64,000 nucleotides of DNA from Parastagonospora avenae f. sp. tritici 18332-5 (GCA_022559985.1 JAFJTR010000010.1:310001-374000); one strand, 5' to 3'. Counted from the stretch's first letter, positions 34,429 to 45,847 are shown. The notes: generated from the letters alone by a model not told the origin. Translations and numbers: made by a program.

Positions 34429-34900
34429 CTACCACCCGGAACAAGCAACGAAGTTGTTGCCCGAAGCGCCAGTGTGCGTGATCTCCCCCGCCCTCTGGCC
34501 CCTGGTGTTAAAGATAACACGATCCGCACCCGGTGATCCTACAACACACAATCAGCACAATCCACCATCCTCTCGACGACGCCATCAACTTACCACCAGT
34601 GTAAGCACCCGAAGTCCTCAGCGGGAACTCCTGGTACGGTCCAGAAACCAGGAAGTCGAAGCCCTCGTAGTTGTTGTACGTGTGGGGATAGCTGGAACTA
34701 CCGGCCTGGCTGTTCGATTGGTAGTACGAGTAGCCCTTGCTGCGTGCTGCAGACACTTGGGAGCTGGAGTAGCATGTCGAGCCACATGTGACGAAGCATT
34801 GCCTGGTCTCGATCTCCGCCTCGGCCTCCGTGACGACGGAGGTAGGGAGGGCAAGAGCGACCGGAGTCAGGAGCAGGAGGAGGCTGGTGATGAACTGCAT
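34429..34900 (-). CDS. Secreted guanyl-specific ribonuclease, T1 type
   Basis: Two exons, 34594-34900 and 34429-34538, giving 138 aa; the 55-nt intron keeps phase. A classic signal peptide (residues 1-18, ending in ALA) and a short Glu-rich pro-segment precede the mature domain, which starts with Cys pairs (CFVTCGSTCYSS). The active-site pieces of RNase T1 are all present: YPHTYNNYEGF (Tyr and His), EFPL (Glu), DRVIF (Arg) and THTGASGNNF (His). It cleaves single-stranded RNA after guanosine, outside the cell. A known use in fungi is phosphate scavenging; effector-like roles of some relatives are not implied by anything in this sequence. Confidence 0.93.
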
Positions 34901-35957
34901 AGCGAGAGACGGGTTGGATGGAACGAGGGATGGACTTGGGGCTGTGCTGACCTTAAGCTACAAGAGCTGCGTACTACGAGAGTCTTTATGCTTGATGGTA
35001 TTAGGACGGACGTCGCCGAAGCATACACAACCGATCATACACCGAATAGATTGCGACGGCTGCCAGTCCTGACCCAAAGCATCTCCATCTCCGTGTAAAG
35101 CTCGCGCAGATCCCTCCTCGATTAAGCGCATCCATCCCACCGCATTCGTCTCGCACTTACACACTCTCACGTTGTCGCGAATCATTGGTCCCACATCCAT
35201 TGCAGTACTACCAAGACCATGGCACTTGTGGCCGATCAGGCAGGTACAGTGAATGATTCGCCGGCCGCTAAAACCATGTGTTTCACACCCTCTTATCGCC
35301 GGATAAGGCAACGACGGCACATGTGCGCTCGCGATAGGCTGTGTGGTGTTGCAGATCGACAGGGTGGGCGCCGGGAGCTAGCCGGGATCGGGAAGGTCCC
35401 GGTGTAAGGAGGGGAAATACACTAAGAGTTGGGACTAACGTTGACTGCGGGTTATTTCCATGCTTGCACCAAGTGCATTCAAGAACGTGGACAATGTAAA
35501 TAGTTGTTCGAATGCACTTTGGTGTAATTGTTCTACGTGACCAAAATACATATGTGAAGTGGATGGATCTTTCATGACCTGCCTTGAGATCAACGCTGCT
35601 TTAAACCCACATCACGCCTCGAAGCAATAGAACGCTTATTCGGCCCGGTCGCGGACTCGCGATGTCCAACACGGCATCTGCACCGAACGAAGACCAGCAT
35701 ATGAACTGTTCTTAGAAGGAGCATCTAAAATCGCGGATGCATAATCGTCAGCACTACCTAAATCTAGAGCAGTCCCTGAACATCTCTGGATCAAGGGCAA
35801 GTTCCATTGATGGATGAGTATCAAATTCTAAACGAGCGTTGCATTCACTGTGAACTGATACAAAGCCGCATTCGAGAGAACTCTACAAAACTCTCATTTG
35901 CTTCGATCTTGCAAGCTATTTCTAATCGTATGTTCATCTTCGCGGCATTCATTCCTT
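34901..35957. other. Intergenic region, RNase promoter and MFS 3' side
   Basis: 1.06 kb. The RNase promoter lies next to 34900 on the minus strand. No conserved frame, tRNA or repeat was recognised. Confidence 0.5.
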
Positions 35958-37567
35958 TTATCCAGAAAGCTTCTGTCCAAAACTGCTCCTCGCCACCAAG
36001 CTCCTGAACTTCTTTCCAAAGACATAAGCCGGGATTGTGAGTGCGCAAATCGCAAGGTTCACTCCGGTGATCGTGCCGAAGACAGTCTGAGGTCCCACGT
36101 GTGCCATCCAACCATTCGCATATGTAGTCGCCACAAACGTGAACACCGCTTTCGTGAAGTTGATAGTGACGAAAGCCTGGTTCGCATCCTTGGGATGGCA
36201 GTCGATAACATATGTCAAGGAAGCCGTGGACGCAAACGGCACGGAAAGAGAGTGGATTGACATGAAGACGACTGGCCATACAATCGGCACTCCCTGCTGT
36301 GCGGACATACCAAAACCAACGAAGCCAATGGTCGCAAATATGGTGGCCGGGATCATGAGCACAAGGCGGAATTCTGGCTCGAACACCCCGTTGTTACGAC
36401 GCGCCATGAACTTTGCGATAGCATCTGATGCCCAACCCGAAAGAGGTGAACCGAGTAAACCGACGACCAGTAGAGGTAAGTTGGTGAGGCCAATCTGTGC
36501 GGGACCGAGAGCGTACGGGGGAGCGCTGAAGACGGAGACAGATAGGACGGAGATGACGAGGAGCCAGGTGAAGTAAGAGCCGTACACGATCGTCGAGAAG
36601 AGTACAGCTGGGTAGGCTATGAGCGGAACAGGCTTCCATGCATTCTTCCAGAATGACTCGTCGTTGAGGCGACCGCGGAAGAGACGGAGTTGCGAAGCGT
36701 AAGTCTCCTTGGGCTCATCACTGCCGAGGTAGGATATTGTCTCCGATGTGGCATCGCTCTTTTCTTCGGGGTATATATCTTTGGCCACGGCGCCCGAAGG
36801 TCGGGGCTTGGTGTACGTTGTCTCCACGACGAAGAAGTAGATACCCATGAGGAGTGGGATGAAGATCAACGCGGAGATACCGAAAGTTGCTTCGAAAGAG
36901 ATGTTCTCGATGATGGCACCGGCGATTGTCTGACCCAGAAGAACACCACTGGCGAGCATGCAGCCCCAGATACTGATGCGCGTGCCGCGCTGGTGGACGA
37001 AATACATGTCCGACACGGTCGAAGTCACAAGCGTCTCAAGTGGCGCGGAAGCCATACCCTGAACAACTCGCATGACAGCTAGTGAGACGAAGGAAGTGGT
37101 GTAGTAACCCCAGACGTTGGTAGCCAGCAGGATGACGCCTGAGATGACGAAGAACGGGCGCTTACCCCAGATGTTGGCTCCGGCAGCAGTGAAGAACGTC
37201 GTGAAACCGATCCAGAATGCGAGGAAACCGATAATAAGCGAAGCTGCCATATCTGGGCTGACCTTGTACTTCATCGCTAGAAGAGGGAGACCAGGAGTTA
37301 CCATAGGCCCAAGAGCAGTTGTGACTCCTGAGGCAAATGCTAGAAGGACCATGATGCACTCTTTTCGCATCTTTGACCAGTTCAAGGGATCATTGGGGCT
37401 GTCGGATGGTTGTGGCTGCAAAACAATATCGCCATCTCGCTTCAGGTGGCTCGTATCGATAGAAGTGTCTAATCATACGTCTTAGTGGTACTTCTACTAG
37501 ACAGTGTATAGCAATTACCAGCGTTAGAGTCAGCACCGAGTGTGGCAGTCCCCGGAGGAGCTGCCAT
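35958..37567 (-). CDS. MFS transporter, DHA1 drug/polyamine type
   Basis: Two exons, 37519-37567 and 35958-37468, giving 519 aa; the 50-nt intron has GTAATT and TAG ends. The entry motif NDPLNWS and the 12 predicted helices with the RGTRISIWG loop fit the DHA1 family (Tpo/Flu-type multidrug and polyamine exporters) at the plasma membrane. Helix 5 carries GVLLGQTIAGAI, similar to motif C of antiporters. The first exon encodes only 16 residues (MAAPPGTATLGADSNA), found by tracing the frame upstream of the apparent Met start; the spliced join gives an unbroken N-terminus. Substrate cannot be assigned. Confidence 0.87.
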
Positions 37568-38632
37568 ATGAGCGTCATCCAGTACGCCCCAACCCATATT
37601 GGCTGATCGAAAGTTGTAAAAAAGATTAGATGGTGTACAAAGAAAAGGACTGCCTGCAGACCTAAAAAGTGGGAAGAAAAGACGGCTGCGAAAGATAGTG
37701 ACTCAAACACGCCGATGTCAAGAATAAAAAGGTGAGAGGCCAGCTACAGCCACACTAAAGGCCTCGCGGTGTCCTTATCAGGCATGATCCAGGACGTGGT
37801 GGTTGGTACATCTAGGCAGCCAGGCCCATCCTCACTGCCGCGAAACATCGATGAAGCGCTGCATCTTACACTGCCTTGAAGATCAGATGATCTGCACCAA
37901 CCGGTGTCTTCTATACAGCATGTATCGACAGGGCTGAGGCGTCGCTGCATGAGGGCTGCCAAGACGTCCATCAGCGCCACACGTTGGAAGTTTCATGTAT
38001 CCTTGCCGCACCCACGACGTCGGAACGAGCCGCGTAGCTATTGATCGCCTGGGGAGTTTTTGATCGACGACTTGTTCGAGAAGGTCTGTCGTACACTTGT
38101 GAGAGAAAATCTGACACCAGACGTTTGTGGCATGGGATTCACTGCTGTGCGTCGCCAGCCGCTCAGATATGCTAGGGAAGGAGACGCACGTGGAGGGTTA
38201 ACTCACAAATGGCATGATGCGAACATCCTGTCACGGTATCGGCATGTAGAGGTAAGCGCAACTGCCGACTGTGAAGGCAAGACGAAACGCATGACATCCC
38301 GCACTCTGTGTTCCACAATGCAGATCCTCCAAGAATGGACCATGGATTTCTCCATACTTACTGATGTGGCATATGCGAATGAATCATATGGTCTTCTAGA
38401 CAACTAAGTGTACTAATTAGTCTAGAAAGTAAGCGCGAAGCGGGTCAAGCAAAGGTAAAAAACACGAGACTTTGAAAACACTTTTGTTACTGCCATGCAC
38501 TTATCTGACGACTCCATCGCGTGAGGTATTGCGAGAGCATGATTTTCTGAGCTGATTCCCTGAACGTACAACATTCTACGCGACACTTGAACCACGTATT
38601 TACATCCGTGCTCTTCTCATTCAATCTGCCTA
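37568..38632. other. Intergenic region, MFS promoter to secreted-protein 3' end
   Basis: 1.07 kb. The frame at 37390-37710 (minus) overlaps the first MFS exon in another phase and is a shadow. The frame at 38060-38407 (plus) has no domain. Nothing else recognised. Confidence 0.5.
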
Positions 38633-39654
38633 CTACATACCGTCTAAGATCTCCTTCTTGGGCTTAGGCTCACAAACCTCGTGATTTCCGTCAGCATGTG
38701 TGAATCCGTAGCTCTTCGTGGCGTTGATGACGAGCTCGTTCTCATCCACGTACTGGCCGACGTTGGTTGCGTACCAGGTCGGCCAGTGAGCGGAATACAA
38801 GCTGCAGTGCTGTGCGAATGGCACGCCATCATCGCGCAAGAAGTAGGTGTTGACGAAGTGGCATTCCTTAGTAGCCGTGCAGACATCAGTGCAACGCCTG
38901 GCATCGAACTTGCCATCCGTCCACGATCTGAAACCAAGGTAGGTGTTGTTGCCATAGCAGTCAAGAGGAGCCTGGATAGCGCCACCGTTGTTGTATATAT
39001 CGGTATTGTAGCCGGGAACGCTTGGAACGGTGTCAAACTTGACTTGCTTGACATAGGCGTTTGAGCCGGCCATGACGACGTCGAATTCCTGCTGGTACTG
39101 GCCCTGGTTCAAAGCATGCGTGCTTGAAGTGATGGTTCCTTGCCACAACGCGCACTTGATGTGGGCAGTGCTCGCGGGGTTAGGGCAGTTGACTCCAGGG
39201 ACTCGGACAGGGTTTCGCTCGGCATAGATCGTGAAGGCATTGCAAGCAGAGTTGGAGTCGCAAGTCTTAGCGCCTGCCACCACCACGTCAGCATGCCATA
39301 GAGTTGGTGAAAAGACGTAAACTGAAGAAGGTAGAGTTTATTTCACTTACACTCCTGAACATCGTAGCTAGTCAGCTCGCGATAGCCAACAAACAGCGCG
39401 GGGTCGTTGTAGGTTGAGTTCATGTTCGAGTAGGATTGGACGTAGCCGCTGGGAGTTACGGCGGCTAGGGCGGCTTTACTAAATCCTTCATACTTCTGAA
39501 ACTTTTCGGGAGTATCTTCGACAGCGGTGGAATAGGCAACTGGGCCGAGACCAGTAGGTAGTGGGGAGCAGTCGGCCAAGATGGCGGCGCGAGGCGCAGC
39601 GTATGCTGAGGAAGCCAGCGCTGTGATAGCGACAGCTTGGAGGAGAATCGCCAT
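38633..39654 (-). CDS. Secreted cysteine-rich protein, PAN/apple-like
   Basis: Two exons, 39351-39654 and 38633-39273, giving 314 aa; the 77-nt intron has GTAAGT and CAG ends. A signal peptide (1-19, ending in AYA) is clear. The spliced junction restores DVQECAKTCDSNSACNAF, a cysteine pattern typical of PAN/apple folds in secreted fungal proteins; further cysteines recur in CTDVCTATKECHFVNTY. Similar proteins in ascomycetes are often labelled fruit-body specific or hypothetical. Function is unknown; a carbohydrate- or protein-binding role is plausible. There are at least three N-glycosylation sequons. The start is firm because of the signal peptide. Confidence 0.8.
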
Positions 39655-40379
39655 TGTGAATGTGATGATATGAGACAGGACAACTGGAAGATAATGAGTG
39701 CACGAACGAAGGTATTTAAACAGACTTCAGAGAAGACCAAAAATTAGCCATTTGTGCCGCACCGGAGCAGGCTACGGATAAGGCCTATTGATCTGGTAGA
39801 GAGATAGAAAGACTCGCATAGTGATTTCCACTAATGGTACGGCTCGGGGATTGGACGGAGAAGCTTATCACTAAACGTCTTCGCCTTAATATCGCGACCG
39901 TCGAGGGCGAAAGTGACCCAGAAGTTCTTGAAATATACTTGCACAAAGCTCCGAGAGTGCAAGCATCTTGGAAGGCTATCGGTAGAGGCCCCCCTTGGGT
40001 CCGATGGTGAAGACCGAAATTCACGGGCCACCTGCAAGATCCATCATGTTTCGAGTCTCGGTCGTTTACCTAGCAACAGCGGTAGGAGCTATATCGCTAG
40101 AAGTCTCTACTCAGAACTGTCCCGAGTTACAGGTAGGGATATTGCGTTAGCAGCGAAGATACAAAGTGGTTAGGCGAAGTGTCGCGCTAGCAGCCCTTTC
40201 CTGCTTGATCCAACGGCTCGGCTAATCTTGCCACTTCCGTAGCTCAACACCATCTTTCCGACCATCATGGTGCCGCCACCATGGCACCAAGTCAAAGAAT
40301 TGAGCTCACCATATCTCAATCCATCCCCTCGGTCCACGATCGCTAGTCATTCTTCTTCCCTTTGCCGTGTAACACTACG
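39655..40379. other. Divergent promoter, secreted protein / PARG gene
   Basis: 725 bases between divergent starts, including a TATA-like element on the secreted-protein side. Open frames at 39785-40037 and 39913-40173 carry no recognisable domain. Confidence 0.5.
39711..39720 (-). promoter_or_regulatory. TATA-like element of the secreted-protein gene
   Basis: On the minus strand this reads TTTAAATACC, 57-66 bases before the ATG at 39654, a reasonable place for a TATA-type element of a regulated secreted protein. Based on position and composition only. Confidence 0.35.
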
Positions 40380-41777
40380 ATGGGCCGAACAGAGAGATCT
40401 CAGGGTCTAGCGCCACCCGCTATCCGCAAGGACATACGGGCGAAGCAAGCAAAGCACGTTATCAACAAAGTCATACCTGCGTTACTCGCGTCTAATTCAA
40501 GAGCAAACAAAGGCGTAGAGAGTAGCGAGCTCATCGTGGATCCTTCATCTTCAACCTCAAATGCTGTAAGCAAAATGGAGACCGAGACCCAAGACGATGC
40601 AGCGTACATCAAGCGCAAAGGTCAAGGCCGGCGGAAAGCTAAAAACGAAAGAGGAGCCGAATTCAGCGGAGAAACCACGAAAGGAAAAGGCCGCAGAAGA
40701 CAAGACTCGGTAGACCTAAGCCTCGCTCACCTTTCTCTCGATGAGCCTTCGCCGCCGGCTCCAGCCAAAAAGCGTAAAATCCGCATCCTCACAACAGACA
40801 CCCTTACCGCCGCTCACATCCTTGCCCGTCCATCTAAGCCCTCCAAAAAAGCTCCCAACGTATGTATCCTCAGCATGGCCTCCCCGCTCCGGCCGGGCGG
40901 CGGTGTCCTCACCGGCGCCACCTCGCAAGAAGAATTTCTCTGCGCACGCACCACGCTGCTGCCCTCACTACAGGAATCCTACTACCGACTTCCGGAGCTA
41001 GGGGGTATATGGAGTCCCGACATTCTAGTGTTCTTCAATAGTTCGCCGCTGGGCGACGCTAAAGGCGAACTTGGTCCCGCTGATCGGTACTTCGTGGATG
41101 TGATTTCGGCGGGTATGTTGCGGTTTCCGGAACTAGAGGGCAGGGAAGATGAGGTCAAGAGATTAGGCAAGAAAGATCGGGTGCTTGTGGAGAACAAGAT
41201 GCGTGCTGTGTTGCGGATTGCTGCAAGGGAGGGGGTTAGGAAGATAGTGCTTGGTGCTTGGGGGTGTGGGGCGTATGGGAATCCGGTGATTGATATTGCG
41301 CAAGCTTGGAGGAAGGTGCTTGATGGTACGACGGGCTCGGGCGGGAAGAAAGGGAAGTCCGAGCCGGAGACGTGGCCGGGTATCGAGGAGGTTATTTTTG
41401 CGATTAGCAATCGCGGCATGGCGGCAAAGTTTGCGCAGGCATTCGATGAGAACATCGAAGTCGAGCCAGGTCCGAGTGATGGCACTGAAGATGATGATGA
41501 GGATGAAGAGGATAAGGTAGCTGAAGAGTTGCGCACTAAGATCTCGGGGATGGAAGGCCAACTTAGTAAAGTCTGGAATCCGGATCTCAAGGCTCGCATG
41601 GGCTCAATCCTTGATGGCCTGAAACTACAGCTCAAGCAAAGAACTGGGGGACATTCATTACCAGATGAGGACGGCGAGTCAAGCACTACTGTAGCACAGA
41701 TGACGCCCGGCGACAGCGATGAAGAAGACAGTGGCACAGAAGATGACGATGACGACGATGATGACAACAGCGCCTAG
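40380..41777 (+). CDS. Microbial-type poly(ADP-ribose) glycohydrolase
   Basis: Single exon, 465 aa from the ATG at 40380. The PARG signature GGG-x7-QEE is complete: Gly173-175, then Gln183, Glu184 and Glu185, the last two being the catalytic pair of the family. It is embedded in a macrodomain-like core (about 140-370) with VLGAWGCGAYGNP. The first 140 residues are Lys/Arg-rich with a nuclear-signal-like KKRK; the tail after residue 365 is acidic and ends in a run of aspartates. Role: removes ADP-ribose polymers from proteins, probably in the nucleus. The family (often seen as hypothetical TIGR02452 proteins in fungi) is clear; activity is untested. Confidence 0.87.
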   Translation: MGRTERSQGLAPPAIRKDIRAKQAKHVINKVIPALLASNSRANKGVESSELIVDPSSSTSNAVSKMETETQDDAAYIKRKGQGRRKAKNERGAEFSGETTKGKGRRRQDSVDLSLAHLSLDEPSPPAPAKKRKIRILTTDTLTAAHILARPSKPSKKAPNVCILSMASPLRPGGGVLTGATSQEEFLCARTTLLPSLQESYYRLPELGGIWSPDILVFFNSSPLGDAKGELGPADRYFVDVISAGMLRFPELEGREDEVKRLGKKDRVLVENKMRAVLRIAAREGVRKIVLGAWGCGAYGNPVIDIAQAWRKVLDGTTGSGGKKGKSEPETWPGIEEVIFAISNRGMAAKFAQAFDENIEVEPGPSDGTEDDDEDEEDKVAEELRTKISGMEGQLSKVWNPDLKARMGSILDGLKLQLKQRTGGHSLPDEDGESSTTVAQMTPGDSDEEDSGTEDDDDDDDDNSA

Positions 41778-41963
41778 AAAGCGGCTTTAATGAATTGTTC
41801 CTGCGATGCTATATCATTAACAAATGAAAACGCCATGCCTTAATGACAGGAATTCGCCGTGGGTATCGTGAAAAAGACCGTAAAAGGCAAAGAAGCCCTG
41901 ATATGCACTGGAATCCAACCTTCCCTCAACTTTCACCACAAACTTCTCCAAAAGGCAATGCTC

Positions 41964-43301
41964 TTACTGCTGAGGCTTATACACCATCCCGCCAGTCCTC
42001 GTATAAACATCCGTACTCGCCGGCCCGGCCCACCTCCTACTCGCCTCCTCCCTCATCCTGACCTCTCGCTCGTTCTGCACCGCAACACAGCAACAGCAGC
42101 AACACCCCTTCAGCAAGTCGCCGCCCAGACTGCCCGCGAGTTTGTATGCATGCCGGATCCTTGTTCGCTGTAGCATGGGGAACACCGACCATAGTCCACA
42201 CGAGATAGACATGAGCATGCAGTGCCCATTCGTAGCGCTGTGGCCCAACATGTCTGTAGGGTCTTTCTTTGCAGACTTTTGCGAGAGGCGATAGGACGTG
42301 CGGCCGTAAAGGATGCAAGGGCAGAAGAGGCCGGTTAGACAGGTTGATGGGTCAGGGCTACAGCTGCACAAAGATGTGCTCCATTCTCTGCTGTTTACCG
42401 ATTCCATGTTGGGATGTGCAATTTGACCTGGTTGGTGGAGTGCAAAGTCCAGCCCATTCGGGCCGTGCGTAGCATCGGGTGAGAAGACAGCATGCATATT
42501 GTTTGTCTGTGTCGAGTCGAAGCCATGGGGCGAATAAGGCTCGTTGACATAGGACTGTCGATTATCACGGGTCGGATCTTTCGTCGTGGAGTTCGCAGAC
42601 ATGGGTGTCATTGGCGTCTTATGTGGTAGCGGCGAGGCCGGATTGCCTGATGGTGGGGTCGGAGGGATTGGAGGCATCTGGTACTTCGTGAGGTTGGTGT
42701 TGATGGGACTCAAATTGCTCATCTTCCGCGCATGGCTAGTTGGTGGAATCGTTACCGGCGCGGGCTGCACTGGTTGCGCGAAGTTCTGCGGAGGTGGGAT
42801 AGGTGAGACTGGAGAGAAAGGAACTGAGCGAGCAGCTTCGTGCGGTGATACTGGCGACACTGGAGGTTGCTCGGCATACATGTAAGATGACGGTCGTGCG
42901 TAGCCTGACTGATATTGCGGATGTGGCTGCGCCGCGGATGTAAGCGGGTTGAAGATCGACTGTGGTCGCGAATCGATTGGCGTGTGGGGAGAATGTATCT
43001 GCTGTACGGTCCTGTGCGAATGTGGAAGAGGCGGGTCATTCGCAGATGACATGTAGATATATGCTTCGTGTTCGACTGGAGTTTGCGCATAACTAAAGTG
43101 TCTGTTGTGCGACTCTACATTTGTGCTGACCTGGGGCCGCTGAGGCGCATGCGGCGTGGGCTGCTGGGGTCGTTGTTGTTGTACTTCCTCATAGGCTGGA
43201 GCATCTTCTTGCGCAGGTAGTTGCCACGAAAACCGTTGATGTTGCCGCTCGGTCGTCTCTGGCTGAGGTTGCAGAGTGTGGCCATGTTGTCGGTAGTCCA
43301 T
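41964..43301 (-). CDS. PLAC8-family cysteine-rich protein
   Basis: Single exon, 445 aa. Residues 1-300 are disordered, Pro/Gln/Ser-rich, with short SPVSP repeats. The PLAC8 domain follows: EWSTSLCSCSPDPSTCL, then FCPCILYGRTSY, then the late cysteine run LLKGCCCCCCVAVQNERE. Family members sit at membranes and are linked to metal resistance or cell-size control in plants and fungi (for example cadmium-resistance proteins), but the function here is not known. The long Pro-rich head is common in fungal relatives. Stop codons of this gene and the PARG gene are 186 bases apart. Confidence 0.88.
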   Translation of the reverse strand: MDYRQHGHTLQPQPETTERQHQRFSWQLPAQEDAPAYEEVQQQRPQQPTPHAPQRPQVSTNVESHNRHFSYAQTPVEHEAYIYMSSANDPPLPHSHRTVQQIHSPHTPIDSRPQSIFNPLTSAAQPHPQYQSGYARPSSYMYAEQPPVSPVSPHEAARSVPFSPVSPIPPPQNFAQPVQPAPVTIPPTSHARKMSNLSPINTNLTKYQMPPIPPTPPSGNPASPLPHKTPMTPMSANSTTKDPTRDNRQSYVNEPYSPHGFDSTQTNNMHAVFSPDATHGPNGLDFALHQPGQIAHPNMESVNSREWSTSLCSCSPDPSTCLTGLFCPCILYGRTSYRLSQKSAKKDPTDMLGHSATNGHCMLMSISCGLWSVFPMLQRTRIRHAYKLAGSLGGDLLKGCCCCCCVAVQNEREVRMREEASRRWAGPASTDVYTRTGGMVYKPQQ

Positions 43302-44271
43302 GGTGTATTGTGAATGGAGTTGGATACGGTTCGCTCAAACGCAATGAAGCACCTGCAAAGCCTAGGACACTCTTTCTGGTAAGTACGGTTGCAATTCCGA
43401 TCGTTGAAAGCTTCTGAAACTGGTGGCACAGTATCGAGGTCGTCGTTAGTGAAGTCAGTAACGTGCGAGCAAGTCAACGATCTCAGAAGGGGGCGCGAAG
43501 GCCTGATATCAGGTCAATTATCGAGTTATGCACGACCTCGAAGTCGAGCACTGGAACAAGGCGTCCCTGCATCCTGCGGCGCCAGCTCTCGTTCCGAGTG
43601 GCTCTCGGCAGTAATCCACTGTGCAGACCAGGGATTCCATGAGATCAGATTCGCAGAGTTCCCGCCAGAGGATGACTTCTCTTTTTAGTAGTGCAGTGAG
43701 GCGCAGGCCTGGCCAATTGGTGTTGGAGTTGAGGTGTGACGGGGATGTGGAGCGAATATGGGCGCTTAAGACGTGGACCAATGAGGAGCGAGTACATGCC
43801 TCATTCCAGCATCAGCGCCCGTTTATAGTCCACGAAGACGGAAGTCTCCTGGGGATCTGACGAGGCTCAAACGACGAGGAGAGTTTCGAATTAATCGGAC
43901 AATGTCTCTATAGCTAGATCCAGAAATGGATGTCTTGGCCAAAGGTGACGTCAGTGCAACCCAATTAGAAGGGGGATAGCTCCGCAATTTTGGAGCCTAA
44001 CCAGAAACGGATGTAACGCGTCTGACTCAACTGGCAAGACCCTCCTCTATCAGAAATTCTAGACAGCCAAAAAGCTGCGCTCAGGAGACTGTAACTACAG
44101 TTGAGCCGCATCCCAAGCGACTAGGGTATCCTATACCAAAAATTACTACCAGCACTCCAGTAAGAGGAACAAATAGTCACCCGTGCCCCGCATTTTCGAC
44201 ACACAAACCACGTACCTGACTAGGCTGTGCCCAAGCCGTACGCGCATAAGGGACGTCTATATTCACAAAAC
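43302..44271. other. Divergent promoter region, PLAC8 / GCD2
   Basis: 970 bases. Frames at 43389-43860 have no recognisable domain. The GCD2 leader before 44272 is A-rich (ttcacaaaacATG), typical of highly translated fungal mRNAs. Confidence 0.5.
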
Positions 44272-45816
44272 ATGTCTGAATCATCAGCTACTGAAGCAGT
44301 GCAATCGCCTGCTCTTGCGCCACAAGAACCAACAGCACCAACAGAGAGCAAACCAGCGGACAGCACACCTGCAGCCACAAATGGAGACCCACCCAAAATG
44401 TCCCCTGCAGAGCTCAAGAAACAAGCGAAAGCAGAGAAGGCAGCACGAAGAGCACAAGCCAAAGCCGCTGATCCAGCTCCAAAATCGCAATCAGGGCCAT
44501 CAAAAGAAGGACAGAAACAGCAAGGCTCGAAACAAGCTCCAAAAGATGATAAGTCAAGACCGCTACCGAACCGGAGGCGGCCTTCACAGTCAAATGTCCC
44601 TGTTGTGAAAGAGCCTGAGAAGAAGCCCAAGAAAGAGAAGGAACCAAAGCAGACCGGTCTGTTCTTTGGACATTTGTATAGTCAGCCGAAGCAGCAGTCC
44701 ATGCACGGAGCCTCAAAGGACGTACATCCCGCCATCCTCGCACTAGGTCTCCAGTACAGCAGCTATGCCATCTGCGGAAGCACAGCACGCATGGTCGCCA
44801 TGATGCTGGCTTTCAAAGCAGTCATCGCGGATTACCACACACCGCCAGGCAACAGCTTAGCACGACATCTCACCAACCACCACCTCAGCCCGCAAATCGA
44901 GTTCCTGAAGAGTTGTCGACCGCTCAGCGTTAGCATGGGAAACGCCATCCGGCATCTGAAAGACAGTAAGTTTGACAATCATGAAATCACGTGAACCACT
45001 CCCTAACTGACCCCTTCCCAAGTCATTATCAAAATCGACCCCTCCCAGCCCGAATCCCTTTCCAAGCGCGACCTCCTCGAAGAAATCGACATATTCCTGC
45101 GCGAACGCATCACCGCCGCAGACAAATTGATCCGCGACCTGGCCGCCACCAAAATCGAGCCCGGCGACGTCGTCCTCACTTACGCCGCGTCGTCTATCGT
45201 TGAGCAGGCTATCATCCAGGCGCACGCCAACGGCATCCCGTTCTCGGTGATTGTCGTCGACTCGAAGCCGCTGTTTGAAGGGCGCCAGTTGGCGAGGAAA
45301 CTCGCGAATGCCGGGGTTAGTGTCAGGTATTATCTGATCACGGGCGCGAGCCATGCGGTGAAGGATGCAAGCAAGGTGTTACTCGGCGCGCACGCGATGA
45401 TGTCCAATGGCCGATTGTATTCCCGCGTTGGCACGGCGCTGGTATCGATGCTCGCGGCCGCACACTCCCTGCCCGTCATCGTACTATGTCAATCCGTCAA
45501 GTTCACGGAGAAGGTCGCGCTGGACTCTATCGTCGGGAACGAGGTCGCGCCGTCCGAGGAGATACTGTCTGAGTCCGAGCGCAGGGAGTTGCTGCCGCTG
45601 AAGGCGCTGGTGCCGGGCGTGAAGGAGGCTGATGATGGGGAGAAGCGTGATACGACGGATGTGCTGAAGTGGATTGAGGACTCGAAGAACTTGCATCATT
45701 TGCAGGTGCTGTATGATGTGACGCCGGCGCAGTACATCAATATGGTTATTACCGAGTATGGCAGCTTGCCGCCGAGTTCGGTGCCGGTCGTGCATCGGTT
45801 GAGCACGAACGTTTGA
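44272..45816 (+). CDS. GCD2: Translation initiation factor eIF2B subunit delta
   Basis: Two exons, 44272-44965 and 45023-45816, giving 495 aa; the 57-nt intron has GTAAGT, a CTAACTGAC branch region and AAG end (acceptor ...CCCAAG). The first 150 residues are a Lys/Ala/Pro-rich low-complexity extension typical of the delta subunit. The IF-2B domain follows with HPAILALGLQYSSYAICGSTAR, the phosphosugar-isomerase-like motifs VVLTYAASSIVEQAI and VGTALVSMLAAAHSLPVIVL, and ends DVTPAQYINMVITEYG. Role: regulatory subunit of the guanine-exchange factor for eIF2 and part of the general amino-acid control response. An essential gene; the assignment is secure. Confidence 0.95.
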
Positions 45817-45820
45817 GCGA

Positions 45821-45847
45821 GGGAGGGGAGGGGAGGAGAGGGGAGGG
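45821..45847 (+). other. Potential G-quadruplex just after the GCD2 stop codon
   Basis: Four bases after the TGA there are five G runs (45821-45823, 45825-45828, 45830-45833, 45840-45843, 45845-45847) joined by loops of 1, 1, 6 and 1 bases. This fits the usual pattern for an intramolecular G-quadruplex on the mRNA-sense strand, in the 3' UTR. It could affect 3' end formation between the convergent genes. Confidence 0.6.

Noticed and set aside
37390..37710. Hydrophobic minus-strand frame near the MFS start
   Set aside because: It overlaps the first MFS exon in another phase; the spliced MFS model explains the region better.
40982..41767. Long minus-strand open frame opposite the PARG gene
   Set aside because: It is Ser-rich because it is the complement of the acidic Asp/Glu tail; no domain, and the plus strand holds the full PARG signature.
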